Origin: Aurantiochytrium sp. KH105
Taxonomy: Eukaryota > Sar > Bigyra > Thraustochytrida > Thraustochytriidae
Assembly: GCA_003116975.1 (NCBI GenBank)
Contig: BGKB01000178.1
Coordinates: 88,665-152,664 of the forward strand
DNA: 64,000 bases
Direction: 5' to 3'
Shown one piece after another: positions 1-11,500 of the stretch; position 1 is the stretch's first letter, and every line of letters starts with the position of its first letter. Under the pieces are notes generated by a model. It was not told the DNA's origin and did not search any database. It worked only from the letters and a program-made list of their open reading frames with translations. The position numbers were made by a program, and so were the translations under genes.

Positions 1-1
1 T

Positions 2-193
2 AGAGGGTGCATCTCTGAGGCCTTCCATGCGAGATCTGGCTCCAAGATTCTTGCACCTGGCGCGGTGGCAGCGGTGCATTTTGTTGACGCCTTTGTTGCG
101 CTCACTGATGTAGATTCTCACCTTGTCGCAGCGACTTTTCCGGTACAGTGTCGTGCGCACTTGCATCTGCTCCACGTTCCAAGTTCATCTTGA
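2..193 (+). CDS. 3' end of an unrecognised protein-coding gene (partial)
   Basis: An open frame runs from the left edge of the window to a TGA at 191-193, giving the last 63 residues of a protein. Residues such as APGAVAAVHFVDAFVAL and the G/C-rich third positions look like coding sequence rather than chance. The other two forward frames are interrupted early. I do not recognise the family; the fragment has alternating small and hydrophobic residues as in a beta-rich C-terminal domain. The gene starts outside the window. Confidence 0.45.
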   Translation, partial: RGCISEAFHARSGSKILAPGAVAAVHFVDAFVALTDVDSHLVAATFPVQCRAHLHLLHVPSSS

Positions 194-1192
194 AGAAAAG
201 CAAGTCTCTCGTCGAAGAATCTAGAATCATGACTGCCTTCTTTGAACTTTATCATTTTATTTTGTCGTAGTTGTGGTGCCGATTATTTATGCTTTATTCT
301 GCTCGCTCCTGACGCATTTCACTGGCATCATTGTTGTGCTTGTTAACCAATGAAAGGTATGGTATGGTATGGTATGGTATGGTATGGTATGGTATCTTTT
401 CCCCTTCTTGCGCTTGAACTGTGCGTCTCCTTTTCCCTTCGCCACCTCAAAACGGCTGACGATGTGAACACATCTGCAAGCCTCTCACTGTCCATGCACG
501 TGTCGAACGTTTCTTTCCCCACATCATGCCGGTAAACTGCCCAATTCCCGGTTGACTATAATAATTGCTGCTCTCTGGCGAGACGGATACGGCATTCTTC
601 TCGCCCAGGCAGCTCGCTCGCTGCATTCGAATTGCGTGTGAGCGGAGAGAGAGAGAGCGCGCGCGCGGCTCGCGAGGAGGAGACGAAGACGACGAAGACG
701 ACGAAGACGACGAAGAAGCAAGGAACCAAGCATGATGTCCCAGGAGGCGCCGGAGAAATCGATCAAAGTCGGCGAAACTTTGTCGAACCTCCAAGCGCGA
801 CACAAACAAACAATCAAGCAAAGCACAGCAAACCTTGATCGCCTCGGCTGCGCTCGCGCGCGCTCGGGGCGTGCGACGCGGACGCCCCGACGCGGACGTC
901 GAGAGCTCCGACGCAAACGCCGAGGCTCGCGCGCGTGCGCCGGCAGGCAGGTGCCAGGGACGGCGGGTTCGCCGCCGTTTTGATTGGAAAAGGACCAGAA
1001 CTGCGAGCTGCACCACTGCTCCCGGACGACAGCGTGCAGCAAGCGAAGGCGAAGGCGAGAACGGCGAGGGACCTTTTGCTGCTGCAGTCAAAGATCCAGA
1101 AGCGTCAGGGCGCACCAGATCGATCGCGGTTTCTCGAAGAGCGCGAAAAGCTGCAGCAGCGGCACGTGATCAGCTGCGCAGCGGGAAAGAAT
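194..1192. other. Intergenic region with simple repeats, upstream of the ABC transporter
   Basis: No supported gene. It holds a (GGTAT)8 tract at 356-395, a purine-rich GA/GAC stretch around 640-720, and a G/C-rich segment from about 840 that is probably the promoter and 5' leader of the ABC transporter. The reading frame of the transporter stays open upstream to 935, but that extra part is rich in Arg, Ala and Gln and precedes the signal peptide, so I treat it as leader. Confidence 0.5.
356..395. repeat. (GGTAT)8 pentanucleotide microsatellite
   Basis: Eight perfect copies of GGTAT in the gap between the first partial gene and the ABC transporter. No coding role is visible. Confidence 0.95.
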
Positions 1193-3949
1193 ATGGGGCG
1201 GCCGACAACAGAGCTGAAGTTCGTGGGTCAATGGCGGCAACGATGGTGGGCCATGCTTGCCGTGTTGGCCTCGCTCGTGATCGAGCAGACCGACGCCGCG
1301 GACGATAATGCCTGTGTGTTCCTGCTTTCGAACGAGACCTGCGAGTCGGTGTTGGGAGACGCAGCATGCGCTGCCGCCGCTGTAAATCCGCAGGCTGGCT
1401 CGCTGTCGTCGTTTAATTTCATGTCGACGCCGGGATGTCTGAGCGATACTGCAGCCGACTTTGGAATTCCGTCTAATCTTCGCGATCAGTGCATCAATCT
1501 TCTGCAGTTCCAGTACGTCTTTCAGAACGGTAAGGACAAGCCGGTGGACAATGACCCCCCCGTGACAATGATTGTGATCTCGATTCTACTGGTTCTCTAC
1601 TTTATTGTTCCCTTTGCGGTTTTTCTTGCAATCGCCGTTCTGCGCATCCAGTTCTACCAAACCTTGTCCGATGAGGACGATGAAGCGAAGAGCTCCAAGG
1701 AGGCGCCACCTCGGTTGATGGATACCAAGTCCTTAGGTGCGGGCAAGGGAGCATCAAAAAACGGCCAGGGCGCAATCAACCAAAGCAAGGACAGCAAAGA
1801 CGAGAGTTCTGCAGACGTGACAGAGGAGTCTTTCCCCGTGTACCTATCCTTTCACAAGTTGAGTTACAATGTGCCGCTTAACAAGTCGGCAGTGAAGAGC
1901 GCGATCAAAGAAAATGGAGGCAAGAAACCAAGCACCCCCGGGTGGGACCGCAAACTTATTCTCGACAACATTACGGGCGTGTTTGAGCCCAAGACACTGT
2001 CTGCCATCATGGGACCGAGCGGCTGCGGCAAGTCCACGCTGTTGGATATCTTGGCAGATCGCAAGCATGGTGGGACGACACGCGGAAAGGTGCTTGTAAA
2101 TGGTCGTCCACGCTCGGCGATGTTCAAGCGCGTGTCGGGATACGTGATGCAGTTTGACAGCTTGTTTCCGCACTTGACGGTGAGCGAGACGCTGCGCTAC
2201 ACGGCGGAGCTGCGCATTACTGGAACTGATCTCAAGGACAAGAAGGAGGCTGTGGCCAAGGTCATTCGGGATCTCGACCTAAAGCGTGTGGCGCACTCGC
2301 GTGTGGGGGGCAATGGTGTTCCCGGTATCTCGGGTGGGCAAGCGCGTCGCGTTACCGTGGGTATCGAGCTCATCACGCGTCCTTTGGTGCTCTTTCTCGA
2401 CGAACCCACGACGGGTCTCGACTCATTTTCATCGCTTCAGCTCGTGCGCACGCTGCGCGTGCTGGCAGACACGGGTCGTACTGTCGTGGCAACGATTCAC
2501 CAGCCTCGGCCCGACATCTTTGAGCTCTTTGATCTGTTGCTGCTGATGAAGTCCGGTCGGATTGCGTATTTTGGGCCTGTGCTATCGATTGGGACATACT
2601 TTGGAAACTTGGGAATCCACATTCCGGAGGACGCCTCGGTGGCTGACTTTGTGGTCGACCTGACCTATTCCGGCGAGGGCGGTAAAGATTCGACGTCTGG
2701 TTCGAACATCGTGGCCGAGCTTGCAGACTCTTTTGTGGGAAGTGCGGCGCACCGGCGTGTTGGGCGTCTTGCGGAGGCGCTGGAGAAACGCAGTTTGACG
2801 GGTCTCCCTCCGCCGGCAGCTTCGCAGTTCACCAAGTGCAATCCCGACACGGGCGCGATACTTGATTCGAGCGCGGCGCGTTTCTCACAGTCGATCTTTC
2901 GCCAGCTTTTCATTTTGCTGCGACGCAGCTACAAGAACATGAGCCGCGACCGGACGTACTTTTTGAATGTGGGGATCCAGATGGTGCAGTTTCTCTTTTA
3001 CGGGCTCTTGTTTCTCGGTTTGCGCACCGAGTCAGTGGATTCCGATGCAGGCGACCTCTTGGGCATCTCGAATCTGAGCTTTTTGATCATGTTCCAAAAG
3101 AGAGCCTTTCTTTTCCAGGTAATGAACACGATCATGCTCATCGAAGTGGTGGTAATTGGCAATGCTTTTGTGGAAAAGAAGATTTTCCGACGCGAACATG
3201 CCTCGGGCGCGTACAGTGTGGCTGCGTACCACGGGCAATTCATTGTACGATTCTATGTGGACGCAATTTGGAAAGGCCTGGTTGCGGCGGTTCTCTCGTA
3301 CTTTTTCCCGCCGATGCGACTGACGGCAGATGGGTTCTTCTTTTACGCTGCAGTGCTCATGGTCTGCTCCACCTTTGGAGCAGGTTTGGCCTTTCTCATG
3401 GTGTCTCTCGTTCCGGACGCCGAAGGTGCCTCAAATATTCATGCGCAGATCTTGGGAACCTTCGGATTGTATAGCGGGTACTTTTTGGTGGGGGAGCTGT
3501 ACTATCCGGTGTGGATGCGGTGGCTGTACTCGCTGCTGCCCTTTCGTTATAGCTTTGAGGCGCTCGAGCTCAACGAGTTTACTTGTCTGACCGAGGGCGA
3601 GCAGACGGACATTTTGGGCATTCCTTTGACGTTGAATCGTTGGACCAGCCTTTTCATCTTTATGATTTGGCCTCCGGCATTGCACTTTGGCGCGATGCTC
3701 TTTTCATTTCTGTACACGCGTCCTTCTTCTTTTTGGAGCAGTACCTGTTCATGTTGTTCCAAAGGCGACGAAGATCCCAACATGTCGACGCTGTCCCAGG
3801 GCGCCTCCCGATCTGGATCCCAGGAATTGGAGATGCAGGTGTCGAAGCCGCACCAGGATCAAGCCGCTATCGAGATGGTGGAACCGATAGTCGGTAGGAC
3901 CAGCTCGAATCCGGACGGCGGCGCATCTGATGTGGCGAACCAGGTGTAG
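1193..3949 (+). CDS. ABCG-family (WHITE) half-transporter with Cys-rich luminal N-terminal domain
   Basis: This 918-residue protein is an ATP-driven membrane exporter half-transporter that should act as a dimer. From the ATG at 1193 it has a signal peptide (hydrophobic core near residues 18-30), a Cys-containing extracytoplasmic segment to about 115, and a first transmembrane helix near 122-148. A charged linker follows, then the nucleotide-binding domain at about 210-480. Walker A is GPSGCGKST (near 273), the signature is SGGQARR (near 379) and Walker B is LVLFLDEPT (near 398). An ABC2-type membrane domain with several helices occupies about 562-845, followed by a hydrophilic Ser-rich tail. 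A signal peptide plus an extra helix ahead of the ATPase is the layout of plant ABCG24/28-type proteins. Substrate unknown. The frame is open to 935 upstream, but 1193 places the signal sequence correctly. Confidence 0.9.
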   Translation: MGRPTTELKFVGQWRQRWWAMLAVLASLVIEQTDAADDNACVFLLSNETCESVLGDAACAAAAVNPQAGSLSSFNFMSTPGCLSDTAADFGIPSNLRDQCINLLQFQYVFQNGKDKPVDNDPPVTMIVISILLVLYFIVPFAVFLAIAVLRIQFYQTLSDEDDEAKSSKEAPPRLMDTKSLGAGKGASKNGQGAINQSKDSKDESSADVTEESFPVYLSFHKLSYNVPLNKSAVKSAIKENGGKKPSTPGWDRKLILDNITGVFEPKTLSAIMGPSGCGKSTLLDILADRKHGGTTRGKVLVNGRPRSAMFKRVSGYVMQFDSLFPHLTVSETLRYTAELRITGTDLKDKKEAVAKVIRDLDLKRVAHSRVGGNGVPGISGGQARRVTVGIELITRPLVLFLDEPTTGLDSFSSLQLVRTLRVLADTGRTVVATIHQPRPDIFELFDLLLLMKSGRIAYFGPVLSIGTYFGNLGIHIPEDASVADFVVDLTYSGEGGKDSTSGSNIVAELADSFVGSAAHRRVGRLAEALEKRSLTGLPPPAASQFTKCNPDTGAILDSSAARFSQSIFRQLFILLRRSYKNMSRDRTYFLNVGIQMVQFLFYGLLFLGLRTESVDSDAGDLLGISNLSFLIMFQKRAFLFQVMNTIMLIEVVVIGNAFVEKKIFRREHASGAYSVAAYHGQFIVRFYVDAIWKGLVAAVLSYFFPPMRLTADGFFFYAAVLMVCSTFGAGLAFLMVSLVPDAEGASNIHAQILGTFGLYSGYFLVGELYYPVWMRWLYSLLPFRYSFEALELNEFTCLTEGEQTDILGIPLTLNRWTSLFIFMIWPPALHFGAMLFSFLYTRPSSFWSSTCSCCSKGDEDPNMSTLSQGASRSGSQELEMQVSKPHQDQAAIEMVEPIVGRTSSNPDGGASDVANQV

Positions 3950-4706
3950 TAGACTTTCGTTTGATGTAAAGCAAATGATCTTTCCTCTGGCCGTTCCTAC
4001 TGCCTACTTTTAGACCGATGGTCATTCTCATGATCGATCGTTCATTTATTCATTCATTCATACCACCGATCGGTCTCTCCGTGCGTTCGTGCGTGCACTG
4101 CTATACTGCTTGCGATTCTCCGTACTCTTCTCCTCGGCGTTCTTGTCTCGTGCAAGCAGCAGCAGTGGCAGCAGCCGCCGCAGCCGCAGTCAAGACTTCC
4201 GATCCCTGCCCCGGAGGGCGGAAGACTTCCACGGGTGGCTGGCGTCCGTGCGCGTGCCGGCGGCCGGCGAAGGTTTATCGGTTATAACTTTCCGCCCGTC
4301 GGCGGCGTCGTCGCGCCGACCACGACCGGGCCGGTGCTCTTGGCCCCGCCAGCGTGCGTCTCGCGTGGCTCCGTCGGCCGAGGCCGTGACGCGCACCGTG
4401 CGGCGGCCTCGAGCGCGTGGATGTCGATGATCTTGGCGCGCATGATCTTGCCGCCCAGGCCTAAAGAGTAGGCGCACTCTGTCTTCGGGTCGACGGCGAT
4501 AAGGCGCCCTGCATGCGCCTAAGAGAGCGCTGCTGCAAAGCGCTATCCATCGATCGCCACGCGGACGCGAGCGAGCAGACTCCGGACGGCGCGCGCGGAG
4601 ACGCAGCGGCAGCGGCAGCGGCGAGCGGAGGCCGGGCGAGAGCGAGCGAGGGCGGGCGAGAGCAGGCAGCGCAGGCGCGAGAGACGCGGCCGACGGCAGA
4701 AACGAA
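3950..4706. other. Intergenic region between the ABC transporter and DERA
   Basis: Contains the 3' flank of the transporter, a (TTCA)-like tract near 4043-4062, and a CAG/GCC-rich stretch at 4158-4195. A minus-strand open segment at 4282-4518 is listed separately as a possible exon. The last 150 bases are very G/C-rich and are probably the DERA promoter and leader. Confidence 0.45.
4282..4518 (-). CDS. Possible exon or decayed small gene, unknown product
   Basis: On the minus strand an open frame runs from just after an in-frame TAG (4519-4521) to a TAA at 4282-4284, about 78 residues. Its first half reads like real protein, with GRLIAVDPKTECAYSLG and then KIMRAKIIDIHALEA, a pattern reminiscent of Sm-like folds (G-x-L-x-x-V-D-P). 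The second half is Pro/Thr/Gly-rich. There is no good start codon in frame. An ATG at 4548-4550 opens another frame that would need one added base (or two fewer) to join. The TAG could instead be a splice acceptor (CTCTTAG). It may therefore be a last exon, a frameshifted gene or coincidence. The Sm-like suggestion is weak. Confidence 0.3.
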   Translation of the reverse strand, partial: AHAGRLIAVDPKTECAYSLGLGGKIMRAKIIDIHALEAAARCASRPRPTEPRETHAGGAKSTGPVVVGATTPPTGGKL

Positions 4707-5648
4707 ATGTGGGCAAGGTCCGGGACGCGCGCGGCGCGCGCCGTGGCGGCGAGCGTGGCGGCCGGCGCGGGGCTCGCGGTAGCGGCGCAGCAGACGCGCG
4801 AGGACAAGGGCGCGTGGGCGATGTGCGAGGCGTACGATTTCCGCGCAGAGTCGCAGAAGCTGGCGTCGAGCTCGCTTGCTCGCGTCAGCAAGATCGTGGC
4901 CAAGCTGCAGGAGCAGCACAGCGGCGACCTGGCGAAGCGCATTGACCACACCCTGCTCAAGGCAGAGGCCACGGTTGCAGACATCGAGAAGCTCTGCCGG
5001 GAGGCCGTGCAGCACGGCTTCAAGACGGTGTGCGTGAACTCCTCGAACGTCAAGACGGCCGCAGGGTTTTTGGCCGCCGCGGAGAAGCCGCACGATGTTG
5101 GCGTGTGCGCCGTGGTTGGTTTCCCTTTGGGCGCCTGCACGACCGAGACCAAGGCCGCAGAAACGGAGGACGCGATTCGCGCCGGTGCCAGCGAGATTGA
5201 CATGGTCATCAACGTTGGTCGGCTCAAGTCTGGCGAATGGGACTATGTGCTGCGCGACGTGGCCGCAGTGGTGAGCGTGTGCAAGCGCCTCGACGCGGGC
5301 TGCAAGGTCATTATTGAGACGTGCCTGCTCACGGACGAGGAGAAGGCCGCGGCCTCGATGCTCTGCGCGCTTGTTGGCGCAGATTTTGTCAAGACTTCGA
5401 CTGGTTTCTCAACTGGTGGCGCGACGCCGGAGGATGTGGCGCTCATGAAGTCGAGTGTCACCGCGGCGGTGGATCGCTTCTCGCCCCTGGCTGCCAAGGG
5501 CGGCGAGGTCCAGGTCAAGGCGAGCGGCGGCATCAAGGGTACTGATGATGCCTACGCAATGCTCCGCGCGGGTGCGTCTCGTCTCGGAACTTCGCGTGGT
5601 GTTTCTCTCGTTACGGGCGAGACCCCGGCCTCTCCGTCTTCGTACTAA
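4707..5648 (+). CDS. deoC: Deoxyribose-phosphate aldolase (DERA)
   Basis: This class I aldolase splits 2-deoxyribose-5-phosphate into glyceraldehyde-3-phosphate and acetaldehyde in deoxynucleoside breakdown. The 313-residue product shows the family landmarks: IDHTLLKAEA at the start of the barrel (near 78), VVGFPLGA, SEIDMVINVG with the catalytic Asp, and DFVKTSTGF with the Schiff-base Lys at residue 229. VKASGGIKG carries the proton-relay Lys at 271, and the fold ends at RLGTSRGVSL. The first 75 or so residues precede the barrel. They are Arg/Ala-rich with a hydrophobic run, which suggests an organelle-targeting presequence. An internal Met (MCEAYDF) could give a cytosolic form. Very high G/C third positions. 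The identification is secure; the localisation is inference. Confidence 0.95.
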   Translation: MWARSGTRAARAVAASVAAGAGLAVAAQQTREDKGAWAMCEAYDFRAESQKLASSSLARVSKIVAKLQEQHSGDLAKRIDHTLLKAEATVADIEKLCREAVQHGFKTVCVNSSNVKTAAGFLAAAEKPHDVGVCAVVGFPLGACTTETKAAETEDAIRAGASEIDMVINVGRLKSGEWDYVLRDVAAVVSVCKRLDAGCKVIIETCLLTDEEKAAASMLCALVGADFVKTSTGFSTGGATPEDVALMKSSVTAAVDRFSPLAAKGGEVQVKASGGIKGTDDAYAMLRAGASRLGTSRGVSLVTGETPASPSSY

Positions 5649-6400
5649 TGACGCCGAGGTCCTTCCCCCCTCACACACACTTTGATGCTTAGATAAGACA
5701 GAGAAATATAGATAGTAAATCAAGTCCAGGCGCATTTTCAACCAGAAAAGGTCTCACATGCACTTCATGTGTTGCTCTGCAATGTCGATTTTTGTTGTTG
5801 TTGTCCGAGTTCCTTTGCTGCTCTTGTGTGTCTTATAAAGCGCATTCCGAATGTTGAGATCATTCCGTGCAAGTTGCAGTACAGACAAGCAAGTCAAAAA
5901 AAGATTGGGGCAAGTTCGAGATTGTACGCCGTATACAATCTTGGCAAGCCTCTTCTTCGAGGGACTCGCATGCTGCATGCTGATGCATGGAGTATCAAGA
6001 TATGCATATTCAAGGCACGTGTTTCATGAGCCTATGTATCACGAGCCCACCACCAAACAACATTGACTGCGCTTCCTCTCACTAATACTCGACCAATCCT
6101 TGCCCACAAGCAAGCTAGCGAAGTAGCGCGAGATTCACGTGATGCATGGCTGGATGGCCGTCTGCCGCAAATGTCGTCCGTACCAGCCGCTGCCGCGCAA
6201 AGAAGATAGCAAGCAAGCAAGCACGCAACTGCAAGCAAGCCTGGCGCGTTCGACTTGTCCGGGCCGTCAGTTTCGTCACGATCCTACGCATGCGATGCAC
6301 ATGCGCACAAGCCTGAAGTGGACTCCAGGCTTATCATCTTCTCGGTCCTTGGCGCCCTCTTGCACGTCAATGACGTCTTCGTCGGAGCCCCTTCTCGAGC

Positions 6401-6403
<3 letters not shown>

Positions 6404-6431
<28 letters not shown>
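6404..6431. repeat. (ATC)n microsatellite
   Basis: About nine perfect ATC units in a non-coding stretch. Confidence 0.9.
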
Positions 6432-6432
<1 letters not shown>

Positions 6433-7632
6433 CGAGCGCGGGGAGGCGCCCTCCATCCCAGGCAGCTAGCGAGCGAGCTGCTGCAGCTGCTGTTGCTGCT
6501 CATGTTAGGCTGCCGGCAATCTCGCCGTGAGCGTCGAGCGATTGGTTGGCTGGTGGGCCGGCGGAGTTGGTCGGCGGGCCGGTGGGTCGGAAGGCTTCCT
6601 GGCTCCGCCTGAGCGACGTCGCTTCGGCGACGGCTCGCCCGCGCTCAGCGTCGGGAGCGCCGTCAAAGAGCATCTCGGGTCTCGCAGCGGCAGAGCGCCA
6701 TGCGCCGAAGACGTGCGCCGATGCGCCTCGCGCGGAAGCGACCGAGGGCGTGGGGCCCGGCGTGCGCCTGCCAGACCACGGCCAGGTTCGTGACAAGGCC
6801 AGGTCCGCGAGGCCGAGTTTTTGCAGAGTTTTTTTTTGATGCGCCGCAGCTCACTGAACGCGCCGGGCCAAGGGGACCCGCTCGCGCATAAAACGTCCGT
6901 GTTCGGCGTCTTCGAGAGAGACATTCGGATTCGATCGACAGAGCATATACATACTATGGGCGGCGGGTTATGGGCGGCATGGTCGTGCGAACGGTAGCAG
7001 AGCCGCACAGCCTGTGTCGAAATCATCATCATCAGTCTGAGATCGATCGATCGATTGGACGACAATGCGATGACTTTGAGACACCCGTCGTTGCCGGGTA
7101 GGAATTGTAGAGACACGATTGAGATTGGGGCCACAGTCGAAGTCGAGATTGATGTCGAAATTGAATCGGGATGGATGGACAGATGGATGGTCGATCGATC
7201 AATCGATTGCTCGATTGTTTTTTTGTTTTCTTCTGGAAAGGCTGCGATGAATCTCTCAGAATTACCATCTGTACCTCGTTCGTGTGCTTCTGAAAAACAA
7301 ACAAACGAAATGAAACATGGTTGTGTCGATGGGCAAGAGAGCGCAGCTTTGGTGTGGAAGAAGGCCTGTCCCGAATGGCCGAATCCGCATGGGTGCGTCG
7401 CGTCGCCGCTTCCGAACCCAGGCTTCTTGTGTCTATCCTGTCACAAGTGCACAAGGTTAGGTGAGCTAGCTCGTTCTCGCCTGCGGCAGCAAGCACAGCA
7501 GCAGCAGCAGCAGCAGCAACGAGGCGATTCGCAGCTGCAGCAACAATGTTGACGAACAAGCCAACAGAGGAAGAAAGACGGCGCTGGCGGAGAAAGAGGA
7601 GGCTTTGGCCACGATAGTGGAGCTCAACCGAT

Positions 7633-7690
7633 TCGACGCAACGCGACGCGACGCGACTCGACGCGACTCGACGCGACTCGACTCGACTCG
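7633..7690. repeat. CGACG/CGACT pentanucleotide array
   Basis: Roughly eleven pentamers of CGAC followed by G or T (one ACGCA variant). The same unit reappears at 11424-11500 and 20932-20970, always outside genes. Confidence 0.9.
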
Positions 7691-10600
7691 GCTCCTCGCG
7701 CGATCTTTGCTGGCCGTGCCGACCCGCTGCGGCCGGCTGTTAGTTGGTAGCGCAAAATTCTCCAAGATCGCGCGACACAAGAGCTTGCTAAAGATGGGCT
7801 GTTTGGGAGCCGCGCCCGAACGGGCTCACGGCGGTTGTTTATCCACCTTTCTGCACCTGCACGGCGGGCGGCTGCGTCTCCCTTCACGTTGATCAATAAT
7901 TTATGCGGTGCGGCCACGGTCCCGATCTTGGAGAAGTTGCTCTCAATCATCAAGCTCGATTGATTGATTTGTTTCATCCTGATCGAGGATCTCGACCATT
8001 TCTTGATCGTCTTGAAGTGCATTTTTTTCATCGCATTCGACATCCCACTCTATAATTCTTTGGGTCCGGAAGCCGGGCTCATACCTCTTTTTCTCCTAGC
8101 AAGGCCTTGACTCTTCGCAATGCTTCCGTCCTTGCCCGCCTTGGCCGCGGAAAACGTGCGGCTGCGAGACCGGATCTGCGTCGCGAGTCGGCCCGACCTT
8201 CGCCTCAGCGCCCGTCGTTGGCTCGCACAGCTTCGCGAGGGAGGAAGCGCCTTCGCTCGCTCACTTGCGCATCTGCGTCTGCGTCTGCGTGGGCGTGGGC
8301 GTAAATTATCGCAAAGAGCTCGCTCGGCGATCGAAGCGAGACGAGCCCAGCCAAGACGAGCGAGGCGAGGCGAAACAAGGCGGCGGCGCGGTCTGGCCCG
8401 GCTCTACGGTTTTATCCTTGGTCTGCGAGTATATTCTCTATTATAGCGGCCGTGCGAAAGTGGCACTGACTCTGTGGGACATCTGCGGGGCACGGTGGGG
8501 ACGCAGGCGATGCGTGCCGCCGGATTTTCAAGGGGCGAGAGCTGGGGGGGAAGGCAAGCTGCGGGGGAGCAGCTGCAGCAGGCGGACAAAAAGTCGATCC
8601 AAGGCGCACGTGCCGATTCAGGGCTTGAGAAAGAGGAAAAATGAAAAAAAGAAGATGGAGGCGATGTTTTCATTCATTTCCTGACTGCTGTGAGTGCACG
8701 TTGGAAAGGAAAGTCCAAGGTATGAAGATTGAGCCTTTCGAGGGCGACGACGGCCGTGACAAACGACAATTTTGCTTGCCGCCCACGCAGAACTTCACAC
8801 GCAACATCATCATCTTCTTCTTCTTTTTCTTCTTCTTGCCGTTGTTCTGTTTCTGATGGTGGATTTTTGATCTTGATGATCGGCCGCCCTGGATCTGATC
8901 AATAGCGATGACGACGACGACGAGGAGGATAGGCCTAGCCACGGCGGCCGGCAGCGGGTCCGTCTGGTCCGCTTCCCTCAACTACCTGGCGGCCTCGCAG
9001 CCGCCCGCACGGCCGTCGCGGAGCAGCTCCTGCATGCCACGCGCGGCGGCACGTGCGCAGCCAGGCTCTGCAGGCCTTGGCTTGGCGAGCTTGGTTGCGG
9101 ACGCGGCCGAGTTGAGATGAGTTCAAGATGAGTGAAAGAAAGTTGGCTTGGAGCGCGTCGCCAGGTCGATGCAGGACGTCGTGGTTAGGCTGGAGAAAGG
9201 CAAGATACGAAATTGAGATACGACTTCGAAGATGGAGACGTTCAAGATGGACAAGGTCGGGTCCGAGACGAGATGGAGAAGATCATCTCAAGCGGGGTGG
9301 AAATGGCCAAGACAAGGCTGGCACAGAGCGCGAGAGCGCGTCGCAGTCGGAGGCGGCGGCGGTTGCGAGGCGCAGAAATTGGTGAGTTGGCTTTTGTACA
9401 TGGAAAAATGACCAAGGGCTCGCGCTGCGAAGGCGGCGTCGGTCCTGTTGCGGCTCGTCGCCACGCGCGCGACACGCGACGTGCGCCAGAGAGCCTTTCC
9501 GCGACGTGCCGCCGCGCATGCGATCATGCGATCATGCGCGGCGCGTCCGTCGTGCGAGCTTGTTTGTTTTTTTCTCGGTGCGCAGCAGCAGCGCAGCGCA
9601 AGGGGTGACCAAGACGAGACAACGGAGCCCCCGCGCGGAGCTGCAGCTTGCCGCTCCGCTGCTTCTCGACGGAGCTGCTGCTGCAGCTAGCTGCGGCGAC
9701 GCATCGGCTGCAGCTGCGGCCGGCGCCCTGCGCCTCGGCCGAACGAAGCCCACGCCTCAGCAGCAGCAGCAGCAGCAACAACTGCAGCTTTGTTGCAAGC
9801 GCGAGGAGAGTCTGGCGTCGAGAAGAGGCTCTTTTTGGGGGATCATTGCACGAGTGCATTGGTCACCTCGGCAGTTGTGGGTCCGCGATGTGCCTGCGTC
9901 CGTGGCCAAGCAAGGCCAATGGCAGTGGCTTGCTTTGTGAGTGGCGGCGACAGAAGCAAAGGCCTTGAAGGAAGGCTCGCGCCATGCCGGTCGCGGAGCG
10001 CTCCGAGTTCGTCGGCGGCTCGCTCCCTCGGTGTGTGTGTTCAAGTATAGGTTCGTTCAAGAGGGTTTCTGATCTTGGTTTTTCAGAACGATCGACCCGC
10101 CAATCGACCCTCTCGACGGCGGCCCGTCCGCCGCTAACGCGATCGATCGATCAAGCGAGCGAGTGAGCGAGAAGCCAATCGAGCGAGCGTTGCGCCCTCT
10201 TTCCCTGCACGTCCGGCGGCGCATGGCACGGCATTGCACGCGGCACGAGCCCGGGGTCGTTTCCGGCGCGTGCACCAATTCACCGCCGCCTACGACCCCG
10301 TAGCGTCTGCCTAGCGGCCGCCGGTAACCGTAACCCAACCGCAGGCCGCTGATCCCTCCCTGCTTACTACTATGCAAATAAGGCGCAGTGTCTTTTCTTT
10401 TCCCACTTCTTTGCTTTGTTGCGGGTGTTTATTTTCACTTTCCTTTCTCCTTTCCTTCCTTCCGGCGGGCGAGGCAACGTGCGGCTGCGAGGGCGAGGCT
10501 CCGAGGCCGCGGCTGCGACGCGCGAGAGCGACCGCGAGAGCGGCTGCGAGAGCGACTGCGAGGGCGACCGCGGCGGCGAGGAGGGCGGGTGCTGCGTGTG

Positions 10601-11423
10601 CGGGATGCGCGCGAGGAGCCGAGTCAGGGAGGATGGATGGAGCCCCGAAGGTCAGCCGCATCGCGAGCCGCGCCACGCGTAGCATGCGTGCATCGCGGCG
10701 GTGATGGTGACGATGTTGACGATGATAACGAGGTTGACGATGTTGATGAGGGTGATGTAGGCTAGATGTTGATGGTCCTGGCAGGCGTCGGAGCCCTCGA
10801 GCTGCTGGAGCGCCTTCTCGAGACGCCTCGCGTGGAAGAAAAGGCGTGAAAGAATGAATGGAATCGTGGCCCGGCATGCGAGCGATGAAAGAAAAGAGAT
10901 GAATGGATGGAGGAGATGGTGCACAGCAAGAGCTCGAGCAGCCGCAGTGGCCGCTGCACTTCGATGCGAGGTCGATCGTGGATCGACTCGAGAGCTCCAT
11001 CCAGGCCTGGGGGTTCGGGCCCGAGAAGCAAGCGGCGTGTGTGTGATTCGTCGACCGTGGTTCATTCGACCAACCAAGCAGCCAACCAACTTGCGTTGGT
11101 TGGTTGAACTGCGACGCGAGGGTGTCAATGGTGGCCGTCCTTGATCAGAAGAAAGGCCAGGTCGATGGAGGCGAACCTGAGCCGCGTCGAGTCGGCGCGA
11201 GAGACGTGCGAGGTCGAGGAGGAAGGATCGGTCGATCGAACGAACGGAGGAAGGAAACGGCGCGAGGAGCTTGTACAAAATGATAGTTAGTTATAGCAGC
11301 AGTAGTACAGGCCGTCCAAGATAAGAAGGAAGGAAGGAAGGAAGTATGTGAAAAGGAGGAGAGAGAAAAGAGCTTGTGCGAGGGGTCTCCTCTCCTCCGC
11401 TCGTCTCGCCTCTCCTTGCGACC

Positions 11424-11500
11424 CGACTCGACTCGACTCGACTCGCTGGTCTCGACCCGACCCGACTCCGCTCCGCGACTCGACGCGATTCGACGCGAGG
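11424..11500. repeat. Degenerate CGACT/CGACC/CGACG pentanucleotide array
   Basis: Four perfect CGACT units at the left end, then interrupted copies (CGACC, CGCTC, CGACG) to about 11500. Related to the arrays at 7633 and 20932. Confidence 0.85.

Noticed and set aside
4190-5227. 345-residue minus-strand frame overlapping DERA
   Set aside because: Shadow of DERA. Only the separate 4282-4518 segment, in another frame, looks protein-like.
5900-5935. Possible tRNA T-loop (AGTTCGAGATT)
   Set aside because: No matching acceptor, D or anticodon stem around it. Other GGTTC-like hits in gaps also failed.
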